From the NCBI RefSeq assembly GCF_900091585.1, contig NZ_FMHT01000003.1, forward strand, positions 2,093,501 to 2,157,500: 64,000 nucleotides of DNA, read 5' to 3'. The first letter of the stretch is position 1; the number at the start of each line of letters is the position of its first letter. The notes beneath the pieces are model-generated. The model did not search any database and was not told the DNA's origin. It worked only from the letters and a program-made list of their open reading frames with translations. Source of the stretch: Micromonospora nigra (GTDB lineage Bacteria; Actinomycetota; Actinomycetes; Mycobacteriales; Micromonosporaceae). The position numbers and the translations under genes were made by a program. Below are positions 41,493 through 53,785 of this stretch, piece by piece.

Positions 41493-41809
41493 CGGACACC
41501 CACACCGATCCCGGCGACGGCCTCGAACTCGGCCCCGTGGGTCAGGAGGTCGTGCTCGACAACGACCGCGTCCGGGTCTGGCACATCCGCCTGGAGCCGG
41601 GCGAGCGGCAACCGCTGCACCGGCACGACCACCCCTACCTGGTGGTGGCCGTCCAGGGCGCGAAGAACGTCGTGCAGACCGTGGACGGCACCCGGATCGA
41701 CGCCGACGAGCCGACCGGCGGGGTCGTCTACCGGGATCCGGGCGCGGTGCACATGCTGACCAATGTCGGCGACACGACTTACCTCGCCCGGCTGGTCGAA
41801 CTCAAGTAG
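41489..41809 (+). CDS. Small cupin protein
   Basis: 106 residues, ATGA overlap with the LLM gene. Single cupin barrel: the metal motif HIRLEPGERQPLHRHDHPYL gives G(X)5HXH-type ligands (HRHDH about 48-52) and the second motif is VVYRDPGAVHML. Could be a dioxygenase-like enzyme or a metal/effector-binding sensor of the pathway. Its coupling to the LLM enzyme suggests they act on the same compound. Confidence 0.85.
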   Translation: MTDTHTDPGDGLELGPVGQEVVLDNDRVRVWHIRLEPGERQPLHRHDHPYLVVAVQGAKNVVQTVDGTRIDADEPTGGVVYRDPGAVHMLTNVGDTTYLARLVELK

Positions 41810-41886
41810 ACCCGCCGGGAGCAGGTCCGACGCTCCGCACGGCGCGCCGGTGGCGATCGGACGCACCGGACCGTAACGTGCCGGAC

Positions 41887-43980
41887 ATGGCCTTTCGGAC
41901 CTGGGGCAGACTGCTGCTCACGGCGCTCGGAGTGAGCGTGCTGGCCGGGGCGGGTCAGCTCGGTGTCGCCTTCGGGTTCGGCATCGTCCGGCTCACCGGC
42001 GCGTTCACCGGCGACACCGTCAACCAGTGGCCCGCCCAGCTCGTGTGGGTCGGCTGGTTCGCGGCGAACGCCGCCGTCGCCGGAGCCGTGCTGACCGACC
42101 GCCTCGCCCGCCGGAACGGGCAGCTCGCCGGCACCGGCGGCCGGCTCGCCGTCGTGGGCGCCGCCGCCCTGGGCGCGACCGTCGTGGCACCACTGTGCAT
42201 GCAGCCCGCCCGCAACGCCGAACTGGTCTTCGTGGACCCGGTGTGGGCCATCGGCATCTGCGCGGTCCTCGGCGCGGTGGCCGGGGCGGGCGCGGCGCTC
42301 GCCGTCCTCGTCCGCCCCCCGGTGGGGTGGAACCTGGCCGTCCTGGCCGGGGCGGTCTGGCTGCTGGCGCTCATGTCGGTCGGCCCGTCCCTGGGGGCGG
42401 ACGGGCCGCTGCGGGCCGTCCGGCTGGGGGTGCTGGAGCCGCCGGGGCTCTCCGACGATGCCACCCAGCGGCTCGCCCTGCTGGTCCCGCCGACCGTGGC
42501 GCTGCTCGCCGGAGCCGCGACGGGCGCGCTGGCCCGCTGGCGCGGCCACCCACCCCTGGTGAGCATCCCGGCCGGGGTGGCCGGTCCGGTGCTGGTGGCC
42601 TTCGCATACCTGACCTCCGGGCCCGGCGACGCCGCCGACCGCTACCAGTTGTCCCCGTACTACGGGGCGTTGATCGCGGTGGCCACGGGCGCGCTCGGGT
42701 CGGCCGCCGCGGCGCTGCTGCCCGGGCCGGCGACCTGGCCGCCCGGTCTCGCCGGGGGGACGCGCGCCGGCAGCCCGGATCCTGGGGCGGGAACGGTCGG
42801 GCGGTCAGGCGAGGGCACCCCGGAGCCGGCCGTCGAGCCGACCGACATCCTCCAGCCACTGCCCCCGGGTCCGCCGCTGCCCCGCGCGGCGACCACACCC
42901 ACCGGCGGCCCGGCCGACACCGTCGGCGCGGACCTCGTCCCCCGCCCCGACAACCGGGGTACGCCCGAGCAGGTCATCGGAGGGCCGCGCTCCGCCCCGC
43001 CGCACTGGGACTGGCCGAGCACGGGGGCCGGACCGACGGCAGGCCGGCCCGCCCCGACCGACGGTCCGGCACCGGCCGACGTCGTCGCACCGCACGACAG
43101 CTCCGCGTTGGACGAGGTCACCGCCTCGGACGAGGTCACCGCGCCGGACGAGGTCACCCCACCGGACGAGGTCACCGCACCGACCGGCGGCGCGCCCGAC
43201 GCCGCGCCCCCGACCGACACCACACCGGGCCCGGCCGCATCGCCGGCAGCAGCACCGCCACCCATCGCGGCGCCGTCCGTCACGCCCTCGCCGCCGCCGG
43301 CCCCCGCCGGATCGCCCCCGGACCTGCCCGTCGACCACGAGCCCGCCGGGCAGGACGTGACCGGGCAACCGCCCCGGCCCCGGCACCACGCGTTGCTGCC
43401 CGACCTCAACCGCGCCAGCACCTGGGACGCCTTCGGCACGGTCCACCGCTCCGGCCCGGCACGCCGCCCCCGGACCGGCCCCCCGGCGGCCCCACCGACA
43501 GGGGTCGACGCGCCGTTCGCGGCCGACACCGACCCGGTCGGGAACACACCGGAGCCGTCGGCGGGGAAAGGCGGGGTCACTCCGCAGTTCCCCGACCCCT
43601 CGGTGGTGGCCCGCGATCTCACCGCCGCCTTCGCCAACCCGCCGGCCGCCGCGAAGACGCCACCGGCCGCCCCCGCACCCCCGCCGGCGGGGGCGGACAC
43701 CGCCGACCCCGCGAACGGCCCAGCCGACCCTGCGAACACCGGCGGCCCAGGGAACACCGGCGGGGACCGGGGCCGGGCACGTCGCGGACTGTTCCGTCGG
43801 CCGAAGCTTCGCGCCGGACAGGACCGCCCGGCCGAGCGGGACGGCGAGCCGCTGCCCGACCAGGACGAGGAGTACGTGGACTGGGTGGCCGGGTTGAGCC
43901 GACCGGTCGCCGACAACGAGCCGGCGCAGGAGAGCGGGCGCCGTTCGCTGCGCTCGTCGGGCCGGCACCACGAGAGCTGA
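41887..43980 (+). CDS. Membrane protein with long proline/threonine/alanine-rich tail
   Basis: 697 residues from ATG 41887 (a GTG three codons upstream is in frame). Residues 1-290 contain about nine hydrophobic helices (LLLTALGVSVLAGAGQLGVAF at the start, LIAVATGALGSAAAALLPG at the end). The rest is low-complexity with a four-copy DEVTxP repeat near 410-432. It ends with a basic patch (RGRARRGLFRRPKLR) and an acidic motif DQDEEYVDWVAGL. No family recognised. No Shine-Dalgarno; TAACGT seven bases before the ATG hints at a leaderless message. Confidence 0.75.
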   Translation: MAFRTWGRLLLTALGVSVLAGAGQLGVAFGFGIVRLTGAFTGDTVNQWPAQLVWVGWFAANAAVAGAVLTDRLARRNGQLAGTGGRLAVVGAAALGATVVAPLCMQPARNAELVFVDPVWAIGICAVLGAVAGAGAALAVLVRPPVGWNLAVLAGAVWLLALMSVGPSLGADGPLRAVRLGVLEPPGLSDDATQRLALLVPPTVALLAGAATGALARWRGHPPLVSIPAGVAGPVLVAFAYLTSGPGDAADRYQLSPYYGALIAVATGALGSAAAALLPGPATWPPGLAGGTRAGSPDPGAGTVGRSGEGTPEPAVEPTDILQPLPPGPPLPRAATTPTGGPADTVGADLVPRPDNRGTPEQVIGGPRSAPPHWDWPSTGAGPTAGRPAPTDGPAPADVVAPHDSSALDEVTASDEVTAPDEVTPPDEVTAPTGGAPDAAPPTDTTPGPAASPAAAPPPIAAPSVTPSPPPAPAGSPPDLPVDHEPAGQDVTGQPPRPRHHALLPDLNRASTWDAFGTVHRSGPARRPRTGPPAAPPTGVDAPFAADTDPVGNTPEPSAGKGGVTPQFPDPSVVARDLTAAFANPPAAAKTPPAAPAPPPAGADTADPANGPADPANTGGPGNTGGDRGRARRGLFRRPKLRAGQDRPAERDGEPLPDQDEEYVDWVAGLSRPVADNEPAQESGRRSLRSSGRHHES
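43111..43182. repeat. 18-bp tandem repeat, four copies, coding
   Basis: Four 18-bp units starting GACGAGGTCACC encode DEVTAS, DEVTAP, DEVTPP and DEVTAP inside the low-complexity tail of the membrane protein. Confidence 0.95.
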
Positions 43981-44060
43981 CCCGCTCGGCCACCACCACG
44001 AGAACTGAACCGCTCGGCCGGCACCACGAGAACCGGCCCGCTCAGCCGGCACCACCGGAG
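43960..44060. repeat. 28-bp tandem repeat spanning a stop codon
   Basis: Units start at 43960, 43988, 44016 and (partial) 44044, each like GGCCGGCACCACGAGAACTG followed by AACCGCTC. The first unit holds the last codons and stop (RHHES, TGA) of the membrane protein and the others lie beyond it. The gap to thiC is otherwise filled by a hairpin. Confidence 0.9.
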
Positions 44061-44115
44061 TTTCGGCGGCGCCACCGGAACCGCCGGACGGACCGCCCTG
44101 CCGGGACGGCCTGTG

Positions 44116-44146
44116 GGCGGGGCGCCACCAGCGGTGACGCCCCGCC
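44116..44146. terminator. Hairpin between the membrane protein and thiC
   Basis: GGCGGGGCG (44116-44124) pairs with CGCCCCGCC (44138-44146) over a 13-nt loop, 10 bp past the thiC stop. The two genes are convergent, so it could end both. No U-tract. Confidence 0.6.
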
Positions 44147-44156
44147 ACCCGCGCGG

Positions 44157-48213
<4,057 letters not shown>

Positions 48214-48223
<10 letters not shown>

Positions 48224-49305
48224 GTGTTCTCCTCCGTGCCGAAGCGGTCGGGCCGGAACGGGGCCAGCAGGGGGTCCGCGACACCGTCGACGATCAGGCC
48301 GGCGACGAGGTCGGCGGTGACCGGGGTGAGCACGATGCCGTGCCGGTGGTGCCCCGTCGCCGCGATCACCCCGGGGCGTCCGGGCAGCGGGCCGAGGATC
48401 GGGGCGTTGTCTGGCGTACCGGGGCGCAGCCCCGCGAGGGTCTCCACCAGGTCGTACTCGGCGAGTTCCGGCACCAGGTCCACGGCGGCGCGCAGCAGCC
48501 GCAGCACCGCCCCCGCGACGACGGTCGTGTCGGAACGCTCCTCCTCGGTCGCGCCCACCACCACCTCGCCGCTGTCGCGGGGGACCAGGTAGACGCGCTC
48601 GCCGTCGGCGTACCCCCGGATGACGTGCCGGAAGCCCGGCCCACCGCCGCCGGGCGCACGCAGCCGCAGCACCTGGCCCTTCACCGGCCGGACCGGCAGC
48701 CCGGCGAGGGCGGCGGCGCCACAGCCGGCGGCCACCACGACCGTCCCGGCGTCCACATCGGACAGCCGAGTCACGAGGCCGGGCACCACCACCGCACCGG
48801 CCCGTTCGGCGGCCGTCCGCAGTGCCGGCACGAGCCGGCGCGGATCGACCTGGTGGTCGGTGGCGGCGAGCGCCCCGCCGCGCAGCCGGGGAGCCAGCGC
48901 CGGTTCGCGGTCGCGCAGCTGCGAGGGGCGCAGCGGCGTGACCGGCAGCCCCAGCCTCTGCTGGTACGCCCACAGCCGACGCGCCTCGGCCAGGTCGTCG
49001 CCGGTGAGCCCGACGACGAGGGTGCCCTCGGTGCGGTGTCCGACGTCGGCCCCGGCCGCCTCGGTCAGCTCGGCCGCGAACGCGGGCCAACGGGCGGCCG
49101 AGGCGGTGAGCAGCCCGGTCAGTTCCCGCTCCCCGAAGTACGCCTCGGCGACCGGAGCGAGCATTCCCGCCGCGACGTGGGACGCGCCGGAGCCGGGAGC
49201 CGGATCGTGCACGGCCACGCGCAGTCCCCGGGCGGCGCAGCGCCAGGCGATCGCCAGGCCGACCGGTCCCGCCCCGATCACGGCGACGTCCGGCCGGCTC
49301 AACAC
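48214..49305 (-). CDS. thiO: Glycine oxidase
   Basis: 363 residues from GTG 49305, overlapping the thiE stop. D-amino-acid-oxidase fold: PDVAVIGAGPVGLAIAWRCA near the start binds FAD, SHVAAGMLAPVAEAYFGE, GLRPGTPDNAPILGPLP and TGHHRHGIVLTPVTADLVA are family motifs. It supplies the glycine imine to ThiG. Confidence 0.95.
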
Positions 49306-49925
49306 CCCAGCGCTCCGAGCAACTCCGCGGTGGCCCGGGCGGGATCGGCGGCGGCCGACAGCGCCCCCACCACCGCCACCCCGTACGCCCCGGCGGCGAC
49401 GAGCGCCGGCACGGTCGCCGCGGTGACCCCGCCGATGGCGATCACCGGCACGTCGACGGCCGCCGCGACGGCGCGGACCCCGGCGGGGCCGATCGGTTCG
49501 GGCAGCCCGTCCTTGGTGGTGGTGACGTGGCAGGGCCCCACGCCCAGGTAGCTGGCTCCGGCGGCGACGGCCTCGGCGGCGGTCACCGGTTCCCGGGCGG
49601 TCGCGCCGAGCACCGCCGCCGGGCCGAGCACCCGGCGGGCCGCCGCGACGGGCAGGTCGTCCGCGCCGACGTGCCCACCGGCGGCAGCCACGGCCAGGGC
49701 CACGTGCAGCCGGTCGTTGACCAGGCACGTCGCCCCGTAGACGGCGCACTGGCCCAGCACCCGACGGGTCAGGTCGTACGCCTCGCGGTCGGTCGCCGAG
49801 TCCTCGACCCGGACCTGCACCACCAGTTCGGCGCGGGCCACGGCCAGGGCAGCGGAGACCACGGCGAGCGGATCACGCCCGGGTCGGGTGTCGGTGACCA
49901 GATGCAGACGCCCCAGGGACGGCAC
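49299..49925 (-). CDS. thiE: Thiamine-phosphate synthase
   Basis: 208 residues, first gene of the operon. LHLVTDTRPGRDPLAVV, VVQVRVEDSATDREAYDL, CLVNDRLHVALAVAAAGGHV and GVGPCHVTTTKDGLPEPIG are the diphosphate- and HMP-binding motifs; VIAIGGVTAATVPALV follows. GTG 49925 with GGAGG eight or so bases upstream, directly after the TPP aptamer. Confidence 0.93.
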   Translation of the reverse strand: MPSLGRLHLVTDTRPGRDPLAVVSAALAVARAELVVQVRVEDSATDREAYDLTRRVLGQCAVYGATCLVNDRLHVALAVAAAGGHVGADDLPVAAARRVLGPAAVLGATAREPVTAAEAVAAGASYLGVGPCHVTTTKDGLPEPIGPAGVRAVAAAVDVPVIAIGGVTAATVPALVAAGAYGVAVVGALSAAADPARATAELLGALGC

Positions 49926-49935
49926 GGCAACGCTC

Positions 49936-50025
49936 CTCCCTGCGCCGGCATTACCCGGATCAGGTTCGACGGTCGGGGGCTGTGTCAGCCCCCCTCTCAG
50001 CCCGGTGCACCGGGCTCCCGTGGGT
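49936..50025 (-). ncRNA. TPP riboswitch (thi box) leading the thiamine operon
   Basis: On the minus strand: CACGGGAGCC, then GGGCTGAGAGG, a hairpin GGGGGCTGACACAGCCCCC, then CGAACCTGATCCGGGTAATG and CCGGCGCAGGGAGG. The CTGAGA and ACCTGATCnGGnTAATnCC consensus elements of the THI element are intact. The aptamer ends at GGGAGG, which is also the Shine-Dalgarno of thiE, so TPP binding probably blocks translation initiation directly. Confidence 0.97.
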
Positions 50026-50037
50026 TACTTGCGTGCC

Positions 50038-50066
50038 ACCGTACGACGAACCGGCGGATCCGCCAA
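50038..50066 (-). promoter_or_regulatory. Promoter of the thiamine operon
   Basis: Minus-strand TTGGCG (50061-50066), exactly 17 bp, TACGGT (50038-50043). The start site would fall about seven bases on, just before the aptamer. The -10 fits the actinomycete TAnnnT type and the -35 matches four of six. Confidence 0.7.
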
Positions 50067-50195
50067 GCGCGGGTACGGGATTTCACAGCGACCGCCCGAA
50101 GGCGCCACCCGGGGCGGCGGGTGACCCCACCGTCACACCATGCTGTCCGGATACCCTCCGCCGCCGTCGCCGGGCGGGTTCAGCGGCGCGCGGGT

Positions 50196-51149
50196 TCAGA
50201 GGATGGCGCGCAGGGCCTTGAGGTCCTCCTCGGTGGGGTGCCAGGCGCCCGCCTCGGCGTTGGCGCGCACCTGCTCGGCCGTGGTGGCGCCCGCGATCAC
50301 CGAGGCCACCGCCGGCTGGGCGGCCAGCCCGCCGATCGCCACCTGGAGCATCGACAGCCCACGCTCGGTGGCGTACGTCCCGATCGCCTCGATGGTGTCC
50401 CAGTCGGCGGCGGCGAGGCGCTGCGCGTACCGGCCGCCGCCGGCGAGGCGGCTACCCGCGGGCGGGGCCTCGTCGCGCTTGTACTTGCCGGTGAGCAGGC
50501 CGTTGGCCAGCGGGAAGAACGGCAGCATGCCGAGGCCGAAACGTTCGCAGGCGGGCAGCACCTCGATCTCGGCGTCCCGGTTGAGCAGGCTGTAGTGGTT
50601 CTGCGCGCTGACGAACCGCGTCAGGCCCCGGGTCTTCGCGGTCCAGTCGGCGTCGGCGATCTGCCAGCCGGCGAAGTTGGAGTTGCCCAGGTAGCGGACC
50701 TTGCCCGCGCGGACCAGGTCGTCGAGGGCGGCCAGGGTCTCGTCGATCGGGGTGCCGGGATCGGGCTCGTGGAGCTGATACAGGTCGATGTGGTCGGTGT
50801 CCAGCCGGCGCAGCGACGCCTCGACGGCGCGCACCACGTACCGGCGGGAACCACGGACGCCGAAGTCGCGGCCGTTGGCCCCGCCCATCGACATGCCGAA
50901 CTTGGTGGCCACGACCACGTCGTCGCGGCGGCCCTTGAGCGCCGCGCCGAGGCACTCCTCGGACGCGCCGTGCGGCTCGCCGTAGATGTCGGCGGAGTCG
51001 AAGAAGTTGATCCCGGCGTCGAGCGCGGCGTCGACCACCGCCCGGGTGCCGTCGAGGTCGAGCTTGCGGCCGAAGTTGTTGCAGCCGATGCCGACCACGG
51101 ACACCACGAGCCCGGAGTCGCCGAGCCGCCGATAGGTCATCTCAGTCAC
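50196..51149 (-). CDS. Aldo/keto reductase
   Basis: 317 residues from GTG 51149 (ATG three codons later is an alternative). TIM barrel with the AKR tetrad: Asp in FFDSADIYG, Tyr in the same motif, Lys in VVATKFG, His in LYQLHEPDP. GNSNFAGWQIADAD and the NADPH-binding VIAGATTAEQVRANAEA are typical. Reduces an unknown carbonyl substrate with NADPH. Stands just downstream of the ABC-F gene. Confidence 0.93.
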   Translation of the reverse strand: MTEMTYRRLGDSGLVVSVVGIGCNNFGRKLDLDGTRAVVDAALDAGINFFDSADIYGEPHGASEECLGAALKGRRDDVVVATKFGMSMGGANGRDFGVRGSRRYVVRAVEASLRRLDTDHIDLYQLHEPDPGTPIDETLAALDDLVRAGKVRYLGNSNFAGWQIADADWTAKTRGLTRFVSAQNHYSLLNRDAEIEVLPACERFGLGMLPFFPLANGLLTGKYKRDEAPPAGSRLAGGGRYAQRLAAADWDTIEAIGTYATERGLSMLQVAIGGLAAQPAVASVIAGATTAEQVRANAEAGAWHPTEEDLKALRAIL

Positions 51150-51203
51150 GAGATCCACTCTATGCGGCGGCGACGCACCCGGCCCGGCGTAGGCCACGAC
51201 CCG

Positions 51204-52883
51204 TCAGCCCACGTCCCACACCGGTTCGGAGGTCTCCACCACCTCTCCGTCGCCGCGGAACAGCACGAAGCGGTCGAAGGTGCGGGTGAACCAGCGGTCG
51301 TGGGTGACCGCGACCACCGTGCCGGCGAAGGCGGACAGTCCGGCCTCCAGCGCCTCGGCGGAGGCCAGGTCGAGGTTGTCGGTGGGCTCGTCGAGCAGCA
51401 GCAGGGTCGCCCCGGACAGCTCCAGCAGCAGGACCAGGAAGCGCGCCTGCTGGCCACCGGAGAGGGTGCCGAACCGCTGGTCACCCTGCGCTGCCAGCTC
51501 ATACCGGGACAGCACCGCCATGGCCGCGTGCCGGTCCATGCCGGCGCGGTGCTCGTCGCCCCGCCACAGGATCTCGACCAGGGTCCTGGCCATCAGCTCG
51601 GGCCGGTCGTGGGTCTGTGAGAAGTGTCCCGGGCGGACCCGCGCGCCGAGCCGCGCCATGCCGTCGTGGCGCACGGGGGCGAGGGCCGCCGCGCCGTCGA
51701 CCGGCCCGTTGGCCGGATCGGGGTCGGTGCCGCCGCGGGCGAGCAACCGCAGGAAGTGCGACTTGCCGGTGCCGTTGGCGCCGAGGACCGCGACCCGGTC
51801 GCCATACCAGATCTCCAGGTCGAAGGGGTAGGTCAGGCCGTCCAGCTCCAGCTGTTCGCAGATCACCGCGCGTTTGCCGGTCCGTCCGCCGGCCAGCCGC
51901 ATCCGGATGTCCTGCTCCTTCGGGGGTACGGGCGGCGGCCCGGCCTCCTCGAACTTGCGCAGCCGGGTCTGCGCCGCCTGGTAGCGGGAGGCCAGCCCGT
52001 CGTTGTACGCGGCCTTCTGCTTGTACATCAGCACCAGCTCACGCAGCTTCTGGTGTTCCTCGTCCCAGCGGCGGCGCTGCTCGTCGAGCCGGGCGTGCCG
52101 GGCCACCCGCGCCTCGTGCCAGCTCGCGAACCCGCCGGGGTGCACCCAGGCGCTGCCACCCTCGACGGCGACCACCCGGTCGGCGGTGTGGGCCAGCAGC
52201 TCCCGGTCGTGCGAGACGTAGAGCACGGACTTGCCGGATTCGCGGAGCCGCGCCTCCAGCCAGCGCTTGCCGGGCACGTCGAGGAAGTTGTCCGGTTCGT
52301 CGAGCAGCAGCACCTCGTCGGGGCCGCGCAGCAGCAGTTCCAGGGCGAAGCGCTTCTGCTGACCGCCGGAGAGGGTACGCACCGGCCGGTCGCGGGCGGT
52401 GTCCCAGGGCAGGTCGAGGACGATGGTGGTGACGGTGTCGAAGAGGACCTCGGCGTCGTATCCGCCGGCCTCACCCCAGGCGGCGAGCGCGTTCGCGTAC
52501 GCCAGTTGGGCCTTGCCGGCGGCGGTGCTGGACGCGTCGCGTGCGTCGGCCGCCCGCATGGCCGCCTCGGTGGCGGCGAGCCGGTGACCGGCGTCGCGCA
52601 GTGCCGGCGGGGCCAACGACAGGGCCAGGTCGGCCAGCGTGGACTCGTCGCCGATCATGCCGATGAACTGGCGCATGACGCCCAGCCCACCGGCTCGGGC
52701 GATCGCGCCGGTCTGCACGGGCAGGTCACCGGCGACCATGCGCAGCAGCGTCGTCTTGCCGGCGCCGTTGGGCCCCACCAGGGCGACCTTCGCGCCCTCA
52801 CCGACCCGGAACGACACGTCGGCGAAGAGTTCCCGCCCGTCGGCGAGGGTGTGCCCGACTGCTGCCACGTCCACGTATCCCAC
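51204..52883 (-). CDS. ABC-F family ATPase (Uup/EttA/ARE type)
   Basis: 559 residues with two soluble ATPase domains and no membrane segment. Walker A motifs GPNGAGKTTL (about 37) and GANGTGKSHF (about 357), two LSGGQQ signatures, and Walker B LLLDEPDNFLD and LLLDEPTDNLD. The inter-domain linker (about 250-325) is basic and helical (EHQKLRELVLMYKQKAAYND). These proteins act on the ribosome E site; whether this one is a translation factor or gives antibiotic resistance is not clear. GTG start 52883. Confidence 0.93.
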   Translation of the reverse strand: MGYVDVAAVGHTLADGRELFADVSFRVGEGAKVALVGPNGAGKTTLLRMVAGDLPVQTGAIARAGGLGVMRQFIGMIGDESTLADLALSLAPPALRDAGHRLAATEAAMRAADARDASSTAAGKAQLAYANALAAWGEAGGYDAEVLFDTVTTIVLDLPWDTARDRPVRTLSGGQQKRFALELLLRGPDEVLLLDEPDNFLDVPGKRWLEARLRESGKSVLYVSHDRELLAHTADRVVAVEGGSAWVHPGGFASWHEARVARHARLDEQRRRWDEEHQKLRELVLMYKQKAAYNDGLASRYQAAQTRLRKFEEAGPPPVPPKEQDIRMRLAGGRTGKRAVICEQLELDGLTYPFDLEIWYGDRVAVLGANGTGKSHFLRLLARGGTDPDPANGPVDGAAALAPVRHDGMARLGARVRPGHFSQTHDRPELMARTLVEILWRGDEHRAGMDRHAAMAVLSRYELAAQGDQRFGTLSGGQQARFLVLLLELSGATLLLLDEPTDNLDLASAEALEAGLSAFAGTVVAVTHDRWFTRTFDRFVLFRGDGEVVETSEPVWDVG

Positions 52884-52920
52884 GCGGGCATCCTGCCCGA
52901 GTGGCGGTCGGGCGGCCCAG

Positions 52921-53529
52921 TCAATTACGGGTGACGCGCAGCACCCGGAAGCCCTTCTGGCTGGCGTGCCGGTCGACCTGCCAACCCTGGTCGACCAGCC
53001 AGCGGTGCAGCGAGTCGCCGCCGAGGTGCCGGGCGACGACCAGCCAGCCCACCCCGTCGGGGGCGAGCCGGGGCAGCCAGCGGGCCAGCAGCTCGTGCAG
53101 GCCGTCCTTGCCGATGCGGATCGGCGGGTTGGACCAGAGCTGGGCGAAGGTGACGTCGGCGGGTACCGCGTCGGGGTCGAGCACGCGCACCCGGTCGGCC
53201 GCGCCGACCCGGGCGGCGTTGGCGGCGGCCAGCTCGCGGGCCCGCTCGTTGACGTCGACCGCCCAGACGGTGGCGGCGGGCGCGGCCTCGGCGAGCACGC
53301 AGGTGATGGGCCCGAAGCCGCAGCCGAGGTCGAGCAGGTGGCCGGTGGTGCCGGCGGTGGGCAGGTCGGCCTTGCGCAGCAGCACCGCCGTGCCGGGGTC
53401 GAGGCGGGTCGCGGAGAAGACCCCGGCAGCCGAGGTCAGCGTGTAGTCGCGGTCGGCGACGGTGAACTCGATCTCGCGCGGGCGCGCGGAGGTCGCGGGC
53501 TCAGCGGTGAAGTAGTGGTCGCCGGTCAC
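52921..53529 (-). CDS. Class I SAM methyltransferase, RsmC/RlmG-like
   Basis: 202 residues from GTG 53529 (VTGDHYFTAEPATSARPREI). SAM-binding HLLDLGCGFGPITCVLAE, acidic VWAVDVNERARELA and the catalytic SNPPIR motif, which places it with small-domain rRNA guanine/adenine N-methyltransferases. It likely methylates rRNA, but the site is unknown. 37 bp downstream is the ABC-F gene, another ribosome-related protein. Confidence 0.88.
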   Translation of the reverse strand: MTGDHYFTAEPATSARPREIEFTVADRDYTLTSAAGVFSATRLDPGTAVLLRKADLPTAGTTGHLLDLGCGFGPITCVLAEAAPAATVWAVDVNERARELAAANAARVGAADRVRVLDPDAVPADVTFAQLWSNPPIRIGKDGLHELLARWLPRLAPDGVGWLVVARHLGGDSLHRWLVDQGWQVDRHASQKGFRVLRVTRN

Positions 53530-53631
53530 CGGGGCATTCTCGCACCGCGCCGGGCGGTCGTCCGGCGCGGGAGTGCGCGGGACGGGCGCCCCGACCCCGG
53601 GCCGGGCGGCGGCCACGGGGCCGGGCGGCGG

Positions 53632-53710
53632 CCGTGGAGGCCGGGTGGCGGACACCGTCACGGGTGGCGGTCGTGGAGGCCGGGTGGCGGCCGTGGAGGC
53701 CGGGTGGCCG
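53632..53710. repeat. 20-bp GC-rich repeat, three copies
   Basis: (C/T)CGTGGAGGCCGGGTGGC(GG/CG) occurs at 53632-53651, 53671-53690 and 53691-53710, with related fragments around them. The repeats lie between the divergent methyltransferase and hypothetical genes, upstream of both. The remainder of the gap (to 53785) is lower in GC and probably carries the promoter of the plus-strand gene. Confidence 0.85.
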
Positions 53711-53785
53711 CCACATGGGGACGGTCGACACCGAGATTCTCTGAAATTGCCCCCTAAAGGGACAAACACTCCTACTCTGGGCGAC

